This document shows positions 34,101-49,100 of a stretch of DNA of 64,000 bases, one piece after another. Every line of letters starts with the position of its first letter. Position 1 is the stretch's first letter. This stretch comes from Bemisia tabaci. Its lineage: Eukaryota > Arthropoda > Insecta > Hemiptera > Aleyrodidae. Location of the stretch: positions 63,917,660 through 63,981,659 of the forward strand of contig NC_092793.1 in NCBI RefSeq assembly GCF_918797505.1. Reading direction: 5' to 3'. The translations under genes were made by a program, and so were the position numbers. Under the pieces are notes generated by a model, which saw nothing but the letters and a program-made list of their open reading frames with translations, was not told where the DNA came from and ran no database searches.

Positions 34101-37100
34101 GCGCAATGTGTGAAGGATTCCTACAGTCTTGCAGGCGCTATACATTTCACGCCGACTGCCGCTGAACGCACTGCGTTTGACGCAATACAAGAAGTATTCA
34201 TGCAGTCTTGTAGGTGCTAATATGTGTTACAAACCGGCCGCCGCACAGTGAATTGAGTAAATTAGAGAAGTCGGACAAGGAATTTTTGACAAAATCTGCA
34301 TATGTTGATGTTTATTTCATCACATTTTGAAGTTAAAGGGGTGCTACTGGAAGAAAATTTCACGAGAAAACCAATGGAACCATTTGCAGAACATCAGATT
34401 CTTGTATAAACAAAGTTATAAGCGTTTAAAGTTTCCAAATTTTGTCCGACCTCTCTCATTGACTTGATTCACCGTGCGCCTCGCTGAGGGCTTCTCCTTT
34501 TCATTTCAAGTCCTCATCATCATTGCTCTCTGCGCCGCTCCATGCCAAATTGCGTGTTTGGTTTCTCTGTTAATTCGACTAATTAAAGGTGCTGTTTCTT
34601 GTGTCACCAAAAGAAGCTTTTTTCTTTTGTAATTTTTTTTCAGAATCCGATTTTTTTATACCTACATTTAAAAAAATGCAAAATTTACCGCTCCCTAAAT
34701 TTGTCCCCATGAGCCGCAGCCCATGTGGCCACTCCCTTAATCCTGGTTGTTTGGGAAAACAATACACAAACAACTTGTCTCCAATCACTAAGCATTTGTT
34801 CCAGAGCAATGTTGCTTTAGGAGTTTCCAAATATTGTGCACAAAAATAAACCTGCCCCTACAACACAATACAACTTCGAACAACATAAGATTGTTGCTTG
34901 GTTTCAGCTGCTGTTGCAAGCGTTGTTTGCAAACAAAATATGTCTCATAAGTACAAAAAACACATCAGCATTTCTCCAGTTATTTTTGATACCAAAATTG
35001 GAGGGTCAGAGATTTATTGGAAGAAAAATTCCTTAGTTAATTACTGGAAGCAAACCTAAAAATCAAAGAATTAAATTAATAGAAACTTGGACATTTAGAA
35101 TTGAAAAACATGCAATCTGGAGTCCCCACTCGAGAACAGAAATAAATCAAATGAGGAAAATTTTAAGGTTCAACTGAATTTAAACTAGGCCACTAGTTCA
35201 AACTGTTCGTGGGTTCGCCCTGCCTTAGTACAGATATAGAGCTGATATTGCCTGCATTCTTAAGAAGATAAAAAAACACACACACAAAAGAGCATCATGC
35301 ATCATCTAAGCACTCATTGAGAGGAGAATCCCTGCTTGAAAAAAAAGAGCTGACGCATGGATTGAGGACTTGAGTACAGTTACTAATTTTCGTTTTTAAA
35401 ATGTTCCATTGAGTGATGCCTTTGGATGACAAAATTATCTGCGCACGAAAGTTCAGTGGATGCATGGATTTTCACATTACTTCAATAAGGTGCTGAAATG
35501 TACCTGAATTTAAGAAGGATCTCCATTTTTTGCCAAGATCATTTAGTGTGCTGTCTTCGAGATCATTGGTGACAGCATTCAGAACAAATTCAAAATCAGA
35601 GGGGTTGACATCAGAGACAAACCATGGTTGGGATTTAGCATGAAATCTGATTTTATTGACTAATTTGGATGAGATCAGATAGTCTGCTAGGATCAAATCA
35701 GTGAAAAGCTCATATCCAGCGTTGTCTAAGACAATATCTGGAAAAGTTGAAGATATATTTATGAGTAGAGCATTAGCAATCAGAATATTAGAGATCAAAA
35801 GAGAAAAGATAAAATCAGCACACATACACATAATCGCTTAATAGCACTCCCTGGCGCTCTACAACACCTGACCTCTACTATCCTCTGTCGAACCACAACC
35901 CTTCGGGCATTGATCACCTTGACATTTCTGCTTCAATCCCATCCCTACAACCTCTCATTGGGCGCCCTCTGCGCCTACTCCTAGGAGGAACCCAATCAAG
36001 GACCTTCTTCGGCAACCTGTCTCTTGCCATTCTCTGAACATAACCATACCAAATGAGTTGTTTCGTCATAATGTCATGCACAATGGTCTATTTGGCATCC
36101 ATGATATCCCTGCATTCTCCTGAAACTGTTTCGTTTCTAACGCGATCCTTTCTAGGAATTATCCAGCAGGTCTACACCAGAAGTTCATCTCCATTGCCTC
36201 TAAAACCTCCTGGATCCGCTGTTTTGTAGGCCATATTTCACACACATAGGTTACTATGCTCTTGACAATCGCATTGTAAATCCTTAGTTTGTTCTTTTTG
36301 AAGATCTTTTGGTCCCAAAGAACTCAATTTAACATGACGATTGCCCTCCTAACCTGCATGTTTCTGTTCTTGATGGCCCAGTCCAATTTTCCATCCTGGG
36401 TCAGAAGAACTCCTAAAAATTTGTAAACATCGCAGCTTCCAATTGCCACCCATTGTCTAATTCTATACTTTGCTGATTCCTGCCAACAGTCAACTTTTCA
36501 GTTTTGCTAACATTAAACTCAATAAAATCAGTGCCGAACATAAAAAGCACAAACTTATTTTAGCTTTAACTAGAGGAAAAGAAAAACAGAGAAAACTGTA
36601 GTTACCACATTTTTTAAAAATTTGCTAGAGCCGCAACCACAATTGATTATCTGATCATGAACATACTGAAATGACTTAAAAAAATATTACCTAAGATTTT
36701 GTAGCCTTTCTTTTCCATAAGTGTCTTCCAAACAAGAGGAGTCTTATCAACCAAAATGAACTTATCTAGTTTTTCGGTTTGAGCTAAAATGTTACTGTCC
36801 GGACTAACTGCATCTCCACCAGAAAGGGACAGATCACATCGATTACCCCAAAGAGATGCCTGTAAATGACAGCATAAATTAGGGAAATGATGATGACAAA
36901 ACATAGAAGAAATTCATTTCAACCTGAGTCGAGGAGCTCAAAAGATTTATACATGAAACACAACTCTAAGTAGGGAGCCCATCAAAAATAGATCCCACCT
37001 ACTGTCCCTATATAAAAGTGCTTTTGATGCAGAGAAGGTTTGAATAAAATTTTTTTTTTCATAATTCATCTCCTTTCACAGTTTGAAAAACCGCTTTTGA

Positions 37101-40100
37101 CTAGAGATAGGATATAGCCCCTACATGAGCCCACTCTATTTAGAGATACCCATGAGAGGTCTGCGAAGTAAACCTTCGAGGGGGCGCCTTTGGGGGTGGG
37201 GAGTGATTTGAGCCGCGTGGCGGCCAGGGGTGTACCCCCTCGTATAGTAAAAAATGACAGGTGACTCAAAGGAAATTAAAGATTCTCACCTTAAGGTAGA
37301 GAATTAAGAATTTGCGGATTTCTTCTTGAGATAGCGTATTAACCTTCTTGAGGACTGAGTTAAGATGCTCTCCAAGAGCGATTATTGCTCCTTTTGAATT
37401 GACGAACGATTCCACTTTGCATTCCAGGAAAGGATCATAATTTTGCAAGTAAGTGCTGTAAAGAAATATAATCAGCTTGTGTTCACAAAAAATCTGGTGA
37501 GTACAACATAGAACAGGAAGCAGGGTTTGCACTTTCCAACCAAGTATTGCAATAAACATGATCGAAATTCGAAAAGTTCAATGAATCACTCAGTATCATC
37601 ACCATTTATGGTCTTACTTTTAATAAGTGACTGAATCATCAGCCAGAGTCCTTAATTTTTAGACGAACGCCTAAACTTATGAGAGGGAAGTCAAAATACA
37701 TTCCGTTTCTGTAAGAAATAGACTGTTTTGGATAAATGATTATAAATTTTCATCTCAGAATTACTGCACACCGTAGGAAATAGGGATGTTTTTTCATACA
37801 TTCGACCTCAAAAACTCTTGTTACATTTTAAATGTTTGGTAACTAACAAAGCAAGGTCTAGTAAAAATACTAATGAGGATTGATATCAGAACATGCTGGG
37901 CTGAACAGCATCACATGAGATAAACAAAAACAGAGGAGCCGATACACTGAATAACATGATTTATTATTATATATTATTTGTTACTATTAAAGAATACATC
38001 AAAACAAGCACGGACCAAAAAAAAATTAAGCACATTAGAAGCATAACTGAAGAACATATACGCAGCAATACACAGGATAAACCTAAGAAAATATAAATGC
38101 CAAGGCAGTAAACATAAAGGCAGAGGCAATACATATAAAGTCAGTAAAGTGACGGTAAGCATAAAAGCAGCAAAGACAAGTTATGAGCTTTACCCTTAGT
38201 GGGATAGGAAGGGGCAAAAAGCACTATTTTTCAAAATCACATGACGACCGCTCGTAATATAAACGGACCCGTGTTTTTTCTTGTTCCCGTCCTTTGCAGA
38301 AAGAAAAAAAAGAAATTAATCTGAGGATATGTAAGTCGGATATTGCGTTTTTAAGTTAAGTGCGGGAACAAAGTTTGCTGCTCTCATTATTCGACATGAA
38401 TGACAAGGATAGGATAAAATTTCGTCGATTGAGTTAAAAGGAGAAAAAATTAAGAAAAGGAAGATACAATTTAATCAGGGAGAGTGCGATTATTTATGCG
38501 CACAGTAGACATTGTGCCTCTGGTCTGATTTTGGAGCAAGTCTTTTCAGTACTTTTTCACTATGCTGCCTTTACTCCTCTCTCTTAGTTAGTATCGGCTG
38601 TGCTGGGTACATTGTGTGAGGTCCGAAAAAAACACAAAAGGCAGTTCAGTTGTCAGCATTATGTATATTGTCTCAGATTCGTCGATAGTGTTTTTCGTTA
38701 GTTGGTAAACTTCAATAATTGCTAACAGTGCATTAAGGAGTGGAAAAGAGAAGATAAAGCAAACGCGAAAATCCTTATAACTATATTTGATATATTTAAT
38801 GAAGTTTACCTCCGCATCAAGATTGAAAACCGGAGGAAATTCACGTTTTGATAGGAGTTATCAGCTTAAGAAAATCAATGCGTAACGCACACTGCAAGCA
38901 AATATTGGGATCTAAAACATCTGTCTCTGGGACCAAAACTATTATTTTCTGTTAAAATTATGTTGTTAGACGTCGACTACCTTAAGCTCATACGAAGCTG
39001 GCAATAATTCTCCGAAATTTAAAAAAAAAAAAAAAAAAAAATTAATTTCCTCCGAAATATATCTTTGCTTCAAAACAGCGTTTTCCGTCAAATTTCCGAA
39101 TTTTTAAAAAAATACCTCCGCGTCATGTACGCTCAAATATGTAATTTATATCAAAAGTAGTGTATTAGAAGTCAACTATCTTAAGCTTTCAGGACGATAA
39201 AAAAATTTCTTCAAACTTTAAAAAATCAGTCAACTCGCTGAAATGTATCCCATTTGCGCCTAAACAGCGTTTTCGGTCAAGTTTCCGAATTTTTAAAAAA
39301 TCCATGCGCGTCTTGCACAGCATAATGTTCAATTTACATCAAAAGTAGTGTGTTAGGGGGCTATAATCTCAAATTTTCGAAGTTCTAGCGTGACTCCTTC
39401 GTCCTTCCAAAAAATAATCAAATCATCAAAAATCTCAAAATTATTGGGATCACAAATTTTGCAATTGTGCGATGAGGGAGCACTTGAAGATTTTACACTT
39501 TACGTATTTCTGGCAACATATCAATGGTCATAAATGAACTTGGTGTATCAAAATCATGGAGATATGTCAGTTTCAAGATGTAATGTTGAAATCAAACGGC
39601 GCTGGCCCGTTTTTAGGGTGAAAAAACGTGATTTTTTCCTAAAATTGGAAATTTTAGATGGACCGTGCCAATGGAAGGAGTTAGAGTTTTGGAAAAAGAA
39701 AAAACACGGGTCCGTTTACATTACGAGCAGCAACATTTCTGATACAGCCGTCATGCGATTTTGAACAAATGTGTTTTTCCCTCCGTCATTTAGTATCAGT
39801 ACAAGTATACGCTTGCGTATTAAGTAGCAGAGAAAAATCCTAAGTACGTTACGCAATTGTTACGCGCAGTATGTGAGTACAATGCGTTGCACGTGTAATT
39901 CTGACAGAGAATGTTAATGTGGCTTTGCTAAATTAAAGTACAAACTAATCTCTCGAAGAATATGCTTAAAATCTAGATCTTTTTCAGAGATGATAACTTG
40001 CCTTTACTGCTTTTATGCTTATTATATGCTATATATATATGCTTTACCGCCTATACTTTACTGCTTTAAACGTATTGGCTTTGCCTTCATAGTTACAGCC

Positions 40101-43100
40101 TTGGGTTTTATATTTTCTTGAATTTATCCTGAGTATAGCTGCGTATTTGTTCTTCAGTTGCGCTTCTAATGTGCTCAATTTTTTATGATCCTTGTTATTT
40201 TTTACGTATCTTTGTTCTGCGTCATTTGCTTCATTATGTATATTTGAATAAAGTAAACTCTATATTTCTTTAAATTAGCTTCTATTTCTATTATTATTTC
40301 TATTTATTTCTTATTATTTATTACTCCTTTAATAGTCTGCAGTAAAGTAGGATAAACAAGCTTAGAAAGGCCAAACTTTTACCTCTTAGTACAGAAAAAG
40401 TTAACACTGAAGCAAAGAGAAAGGGGGAGTGTACCAGAAAGAAGAGAGGTAAGAAAGTTGGGAAAGACTCTTAAGCGTAGTATTTTGGGAGTTTAAGATA
40501 CTATGTGCGCACCTACGGCACTGGGCGAAATCAGATTGCGCAACCGCAGGTCCACCGGAGAGGGAATAGAATATTGGGGACAGATATAAAGGCGTATATT
40601 TTAGGGAGGTTTCTGACCGTTTCCCTCTAACCCTGTCTCCCTCTACCTCCCTTAAAATACCAAAGCGGACCCAAAGTGCGACCCAGAGATATGCTCATCG
40701 ATTCGAGCGCATTTGCAAGGCTTTTTCTGTTGAGGGGGGGGGGGGGTGGAGTGGGTTAGAGTGTTTCTTTTTGAGGAGGAGGGAGGGCTTAAAGACTTTT
40801 TTGCACCCTCCCCCGACTCTGAAACATAAAAAAAAACAACATTGCCTCATTTTGCTAAAGAGATATCTGCTCCAAAATCAGTAATTTTCATCCAATTTAG
40901 GGCTAAAAATCTTCAAATCGATTTTATTTTCCAGAAAGTCAACTGAATTTGTTTGTTCAGGGCTTAAATTAACGTATTTAAATCCTACTTTAAGGTCCGA
41001 AAGAAAATCAGCAGTAATGGGTTTTTTCATTTAACTGCGGTTCAAAGAAACCGTGCTTCCCCTATTGCTTTTTCTGACATTCAGCAGGCTCTATTGATGA
41101 AAATGAATAAAGAAATACATTCCTTTTTGAATAGAAGGTAGAGAAATGGATTTGCTGAAAACCCAAATTTACTGTGTTGAATTCTACATTACAGTATTTG
41201 AAGCCTACAGTTAGAAGTTATACAATTTCCCATTAAAAAATCTATTGGTAAAAATCTCATCGGTTTAGTACAAGCGGGATCGTTATTCCTGCGAAAAATA
41301 GTTTTCCGTAACCCGCCATACACTTTAGTGCACCGCTATAGTGGCCACAGAATAATAGCTCTCGCACCGACTCTACATTCACGACTTATCAGTTATCAGC
41401 GATTGGGAATCCCATACGTTTATTTTCTTGCTCTTTTCCTCTTTCCCCTACTTTCATCGTTGTCTCCACGGTCAGGCCAGTCGGCGATAGCTGTATGCCT
41501 TCGAGGCTTCCCTCCGGTTCCATATCTTTTCCCCATTCCTCACCACACCGCAATCGGTGGCGAGGCGTGATTAATCGATTATCGATATTTCTCCATTTGG
41601 AGCCATGGTAAAGAATCGATAATTGAGCTGTAAACACCCTGTCTATCGATCTTTTTCCATAGATTTATATGGGAGATCAATCGATATATCATAAAGCACG
41701 TCACGCCACTGACTGTAACAGTGTTGAGAGGTGTAGTGAGCCACAACGTGGACATATTGGATGAGAAATGGATCCCTTGAAAATAAAAGTTAGGTTCATG
41801 CTTAAGCGCCCGCAGTAGGTCATCTACAGCCAAGGCCAAGCTATCAAATATTAATAGCATATGACTAGATTTTTTTTAGCTGTAACTCAACATTTTCGCT
41901 CCTATTTTATTTTTTAAATAAATATTACAATAAAGGATGGGTGCCATTAAAGTCTGATTTGAAGTAACTTTAGCTGCTGAATCCGAAAATGGCCTTGATT
42001 TTAAATATTATGCACCGTTTTCTCAAAAAAATTGAATCAAAATTGAATTTCCCCACAAAAAACTCCATTTTTTTAGAAACTCTATTTTGTGGGAAGATAA
42101 TGGGTCAACGCAAAAAAACTAAGTTCAATTTTGAACTCAGCAATACAAATTACATAGAAGCTTGTCAACTATCTAGTCTACCATAAAGTCCACCGTGTTC
42201 AGATTTTTTTCATTTTTGGAGACCTGTGTTTTTCTATGATCAGTGACTTTTAAGTGCCTACTATTCCTAAAATATGTAACTTACTGAGCTAATATGGGCG
42301 CTTCTTAATGCTTTAGTGTCTAAACTACAAGAATACTATAAGGTAGAACGGTCAAATCTGTCCACTACCCCCCTCCCCCAAGGGTGAGACTTACTTGTTT
42401 AAATCAAATCAAATGTTGCACGGTCTTAAAATGGTTCCATGTGCTAAAAAAAACGCCAAAAGGATTTGGAAAAAAAAATTTAACGCGGCCCGCACAGCAC
42501 CTACAGATCGTTATTTTTCCGATATTTTTGGCATTTTAACCGTCTTTTTTTTATAGTTTAGTTAGTGACAAAGATTTGACGCTAAATGTTAACGCCAAAC
42601 ATGGAGATGGATTAATGGAGGTGTTGCATGTGTGAGAAATTTGCGATTCGACTATTGATTCTTTTGTAAAAGTCCGCGAGAAACACGATGGTCCCACTGA
42701 TTTTCTCTGAAATCAACTCCCAAGCTCCAAAAACGGTCTCAAAGTTGAGGCTGTAATGATCCTGAGAGTCCACGTCTACGTAAAGACAAACTCTCCATGC
42801 AAAGATAGGGAGCAAATATATTAGCAGGGTAACTGAAAGCACGGCAACCCTAAGCGTTGCCGTGCCTTCGTTGCTGCTCGTGCTTTTAGAGTCCCCAAGT
42901 AAAGTGGCAGCCCTGTCAATGTATTTGCTCCCTATCTTTGCATGGAGAGTTTGTCTTCACGTAGAGGTGGACTCTCAGGATAGCGTGGAATATTTATTTT
43001 GGATAATACTTTTGGTGAAATTTTTGGTGATACTAAACTTTTGGTGAAATTCTCAAGCAGATCATTATCATTTAAGTATTTTTTATGAGTATTTTTGAAA

Positions 43101-46100
43101 ACAAGCAATGAAAGAGAAATTGTATTGGTCTTCTTAAATTACCGAAAACTTGGGAGAAAAATTGGAATTGTGAAATTAGACCTCTTAAGTAGAAACAGTA
43201 ATAGCTCATGCCTCTATGCTCATAATTTCAATGTGACTAACTTCATACCCTAGTATTCTATGCTGAACTTTTATTGAAAAACCTGAAAAATTTGGATAGG
43301 GTCTTCTACTACATGAATTCGTTGCTTATTTTGATCAAAACTAGCACTGAGCTTACTGCCAAAGCCTGAAATTCACTCCTGCTTGACTGACAAAACTTGT
43401 GTAACAATTACCACGATTTGAGTTTCCTACGAGCATTCCCTTCTTGGAGAGGAGTTCAGAAAAGTTTGGCAAAGCAGCACAAGTTTACGCTATTTTCAGG
43501 TTCAAAGTTTATTAATCGTACTGAGTAAAAATTGTAAAATTGAACGTATTGAAGTGACCGACAGACTTCTAAAATTCAAGAAAACATAAAAAATTAAAGC
43601 CTTTCGAAGCATCCAAGCACCATTATTTCCATGAGAACCGCGTCAGTGCTGCGGTTTACACGAGCTTAAGACGTGGGTCTAAAAATCCATCCTAAAAATT
43701 ATCAGACAAGAACCTGAAAAAATAAGAAATAACGAGTATCAACACAGCCGACGACAAGGAAGACGTAATCGGGCCTCTTTTTTAACTTTTCTCCCGAATC
43801 GGAGCGACACCTCATTGGCAGCATACAGCAGAGCATTGGGCACTCACGCTTCACGTCATCGCGCCTTCAATTTTTCAGATGCAGCACGGACGTCCATCAA
43901 GTACGAATAGTTGTATCTCTGCGCCGTCGTGAACGCGCACCTTCTCCCTCCCTCCACATCAATATTGTGTTTGTTTCCGTTTTTCTCATTCGTAATCAGA
44001 GACAAAAGACCCTCCACTAGTATCTTGTCCATTGTGGAAGCTTTTACTTTTGGGACTTCAGCACTCAACTGTTGACTTACCTACATGGTTGATGTTCAAC
44101 AACGTGTTGGCAGTTACGTTTTGCAAACAAGCCGAAAATGGCCGACGTTTCAGAAACTTGTTTGGCTCATGACGTCCTCCGAAGCTCATCATCGACCATG
44201 TAGGTAAGTCAACAGCCGAAACTAGGGTGATGACTGTTGCTCCCTAGTAATTGTCCATAAGGAATTTTTGAAACCCCGAAAGTAAAAGCTTCCACCTGTC
44301 GCTAGGAGGCCAGTGGAGGGTCTCTTGTCTCTGTTCGTAATAGTGCTTCAGGCACTACGTGAATATAACACAGCCGCAGGTAGGAGAGATGTGTTCGGGC
44401 CACTTTTTAAACTTCCCTTCCGAATCTGAGCACCTCACCTCATTGGCACCTCATTGGCACCTCATTGGCACCTCATTGGCAGCACATAGCACAGCATTGA
44501 GAACTCACGCTTCGCGTCATCGCGCCTTCAATTTTTCAGACGCAGCACGGACGTCCTTCAAGCACGAATAGTTGTATCTCTGCGCCGTCGTAAACGCGCA
44601 CCCTTTCCCTCCCTCCACTTCCGTATTGTGTTTGTTTCCGTTTGTCTCATTCGTAATGGTGCTGCAAGCACTACGTGAAGAACACAGCCGAAGGTAGGAG
44701 AGATGTGTTCGGGCCTCTTTTTTAACTTTTCTCCCGAATCTGAGCGACATCTCATTGGCAGCATGTAGCACAGCATTGAGAACTCACGCTTCGCGTCATC
44801 GCGCCTTCAATTTTTCAGACGCAGCACGGACGTCCTTCAAGCACGAATAGTTGTATCTCTGCGCCGTCGTTAACGCGCATCCTTTCCCTCCCTCTATTTC
44901 CATGTTGTGTTTGTTTCCGTTTGTCTTATTTGTAATGTTGCTTAAACTAGAGCGGGGCATTGCGAGTTCACGACTCACGCCATTGCGTCTTACATTTTTC
45001 ATGTGCAATCCATCTTGCAAGAATAGTTGTATTGTTTTTAATCGCCAAATCTTCATTATTTTTTTAAACAGTCAGTTAATCGTGTCAGATATTTAAGTCG
45101 AATAAGCTATAGGGTACCAACCCCTATGAAGTTCCTTCCTTTTGGGTGCTTCAAATGCTAATCAAGGTCATCCTAGCTCTTTCGGCAAGAGATATGCCAC
45201 CCTCCTCTCAACATTCTCAGTATTACTTGGTTTTACAACATCTCGATTTTATTGTTGAATATTTGGCGTTTGGCCCATCGTTGACCCTGAAAAAAATAAT
45301 TTTTTCTAGCTCTCTCATTATTTCCTCCTGGTTCCTAACAATTGGCGAGGTGCTTTCTACCAAAGTTAACTAATATTGAGGATTTAGATTTCTTCAATAC
45401 GTCTTCAAGGACAGGCGTGTCAAATACAGCGTAGAAGATTGTATTTATTTTTATTAAATTGTTTTACAATTAGGTCAAATGAAATATAGAAATCTCATAT
45501 GGAGCCAGACTATAGCTTTGAAAGGCCTTGGGCTTCAACTTTTTTATTTTGTTGGTATTGATGTATTTTTGTTAAACTTTGTTTCTACATTTCTGTTGAC
45601 CTATGATTTTTTTAAAATGCTGTTTCATTTCCACTCCTCTACTGATGATATAAATTATTTTAATTTCAAAGATACAAAACTTACATCTTTATTTAGCAGT
45701 TTTCTTCTTCCTGATTGATTTATTCTATAAATTGATCACATTATTGGAAGGAACTCATTGCTTGAGACAGAAAATACATTTAATTTAAATTTAATAAAAA
45801 TCTTCAATAGCATTATTTAGTACTATTCACGAAAGCTTTCATAAGAGCAAAATATTTCATCCACAAACGACTGAAGCATTATTTACAGTTTCTTTTTCTT
45901 ATCAAGTTATGCCCTTATATCAAATATTCCTTCTTTTCGGGGGGGGGGGGGGGGGGGGGGGGCGAGTATTAAATAAAAGAAAAGAAAATACTATGAAGAT
46001 TAAACACGATTGAAACATGATTAATATTTTTTTAATTTCGTATCATAATCAAGACAATCTCGATAAAAGGAAGTGATCCATAACAAACGACTTGTGTTAC

Positions 46101-49100
46101 ACAAGTTTTGAATATTTCGACTTTTTAAAAAGAAAGTAATATTAAAAAGAAACAAAAAATCGAAGTAATTTTCAATTAGCTCAAACACAAAGGCTGGTTG
46201 CCCCCCCCCCCCCCCCCCCCCTGCTTGCATGGCGCCTAGATATCAGCAGGGCCAGGGCGCCAAGCGCGATGGATCTTCTGTCCTCTTCGAAATGAAATTA
46301 AACTAACCGACTGTTGACCCAGTGAGACAAGTCTTGTCTTCCGTATCAGTAAAAGTGGGCGACGGATTCGATCAGCTAATTATGACGTGTGATCGTATAT
46401 TCCGGATAATCGCAATTTGATGCATGCTGCAATGAGGGGAAACGAAGATGTGAGAGATACGGTCGAGAAGGTGCGATATCAATGAGGGGAAAGGCTTTCT
46501 TCACTAACATGACTTCGAGCCCGGGTAATCTCCTGTGGTCAATTGAGCCATGTACGGCGGGTTACGGAAAACTATTTTTCGAGGAATAACGATCCCGCTT
46601 GTACATGTGTTTTCATGGTACTTTATGACTTGACCTTCATTTAACACAGTTTTTCACATCTTTTCAAGTCTAAATATTTACTTCTTGCCAGATCGGTGCA
46701 TATTGATGGTTTCTCAGCTCCTCTGTCTTTTCATTAACCAATGAGTCACAGACCTGACTGGCCGAAAAATTTGATTTCACTGCAATAATTAGTTAAGTCC
46801 GTCATGTTTGCTTCCCAATGTTCTTCAAAAAATTGATACATCTTTACATCTGCAGGGCTGCCACAGGATTTAGAAAATGAAATTCCCTGATTTCCCTGAC
46901 AAATTTTGAAATATTTCCCTGACATTTGAGGGTATGCGGGATGGTTAAAAAGAAATAATTTGAAATACTTTTCTTGAAAACATATGAGTTTTATGGTGAA
47001 TAACTTATAAGCATCCACCCAACTTTTTGTTTACAACTTTACACCAACAGCAACTAGAAGAAGTTGCATCTTTGAAAGACCCATTATTAAAGAAGTTTTG
47101 GTTTATTACTTATGGTTTACTTCCTCAATGTTCACATTGACATCAGGCTCTGCTTGCCTGAGACTAAGAGTAGAAATTCTGCAATGCCTGGCAAATTTGT
47201 GAAGTATTTGCTGGGTGTCCTACCACTTCCACTTAAGACTTAAAGTAGGTAAAACTGAGTCTTTTGAACAAAATTAATGAAAAGAAAGGAAGTTTGAGCT
47301 AATCATTCATCACTTTCAAAATATTAAAAACCAGGAAAGCTTTGTATTTTACACCAAAACAATGCCCTCTTGCACATATAAAACCTCATGGAGACAAAGG
47401 CACAAACACATAAATTAAAGCGAAAATGAACCAATCCACTTCCCCAGTTCAAAGAGCGACGCCAAAAACGACTGTTTTATGGCACAATTTGGGCCAGCGG
47501 GGATTTTTCTGAAACTGAACCCAAACGATACCTTATGATACCCTAAAACTCTGGTTAAAATTTTAGCTTGAGTATACGCACGGTTTTTGAGAAATGAGGG
47601 GGCAAAGTTGCCAAATCACCATCATTCTGGACAGCATTTCCACAGCAAAAAGATGGGAAAAATGGACGAAAAAGTTACACTTTCGATGGGTTTCTGCTGT
47701 AAATGTTCTCATCGAGCCCCCAAGCATTTAACTGTGTTCAGTTTCAAAAATTTTGGTAGCACAGTGGTCCAAAATGGGGAGAAATCGTCGACAAATCAGG
47801 ATTCTTTGTCGAATTTTTAAAAATGGAAATAAAATTGTCGGTCTGCTGCAGTTTTCATGGCTAACAATGTTCTTATCGGTCCTCAATGCAAGAAATTGTG
47901 TTCAGCTTCACAAATTTACATCGCACAGTGGTCAAAAATGAGGGAATTAGTGGACAAATTAAAATCCTCTGTGAAACTTTTAATAATGAAGTGAAACTGT
48001 TGGTCCCCAGTAGAGTTTAAAGCCCGGAAAAATTATTTAAATTCTTTTTTGGACTGTTTAAATGTTTTTTTTTTAATTCTTTCTCTCCATTTTTCCTTCT
48101 TTTTTTTAAATTTTTGAAAGTTTGCATATTTTATTGAGATAATGCTACCAAGTCTATTCTATAAAAATGTTCTATACACAATACGGTCTGACATGCAGTA
48201 ATAATTAAAAAAAATTAGATACATGAATTTTTCCGGGATCTAAACTCTACAGGGACCAACAGTTTCACTTCATGTTTAAAAAGTTTCACAGAGGATCTTA
48301 ATTTGTCCACTAATGCCCCCATTTTTGACCACTGTGCGATGTAAATTTGTGAAGCTGAACACAATTTCTTGCATTGAGGACCGATAAGAACATTGTTAGC
48401 TATGAAAACTGCAGCAGACCGACAATTTTATTTCCATTTTTAAAAATTCGACAAAGAATCCTGATTTGTCGACGATTTCTCCCCATTTTGGACCACTGTG
48501 CGACCGAAGTTTTTGAAACTGAACACAGTTAAATGCTTGGGGGCCCAATAAGAACATTTACAGCCGAAACCCATCGAAGGTGTAACTTTTTCGTCCCTTT
48601 TTCCCGTCTTTTTGCTGTGGAAATGCTGTCGAGAATGATGGCGATTTGGCAACTTTGCCCCCTCATTTCTCAAAAACCGTGCGTATACTCAAGCTAAAAT
48701 TTTAACCAGAGTTTTAGGGTATCATAAGGTATCGTTTGGGCCCAGTTTCAGAAAAATCCCCGCTGGCCCAAATTGTGCCATTCTTGGCGTCGCTCTTTTA
48801 GAATTGCTTTAACACAGTTTCATCCTCATGAAAGTTAGAGGGAAAATGATTCACAGACAGCGTTTGGTTGGGAGACAATATTGAATAAAAATGCATGAGT
48901 TATTGAAGGTAGGAAGAGAGAGGTATTTCCTTTCATTATTGCTAAGTGTAAAAAGGGTGAAGGGGGTACACACGAATCAGAGGAGACGGTAGGAAGGGGA
49001 GGGACTGAAGGGAAGAAGTGGCAGATCCAGAGTGAGTCAGAGGAGGGGGGACCTATTTGCTGGTGCGGAGTGGGGGGGGGCCTGGGAGACATCTTCCAGA

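Larger units (their letters stand above)
41268..46604. mobile_element. Region bounded by a 50-bp inverted repeat
   Basis: GTACAAGCGGGATCGTTATT at 41268-41317 is mirrored at 46556-46604, including TTTTCCGTAACCCGCC. Arms of this quality 5.3 kb apart may be the ends of one transposon swollen by insertions, or two copies of a short repeat. No transposase is visible between them. Confidence 0.5.

Noticed and set aside
47587..48673. Two near-identical 77-residue frames on opposite strands as a duplicated gene
   Set aside because: They are mirror images produced by the two arms of a foldback element.
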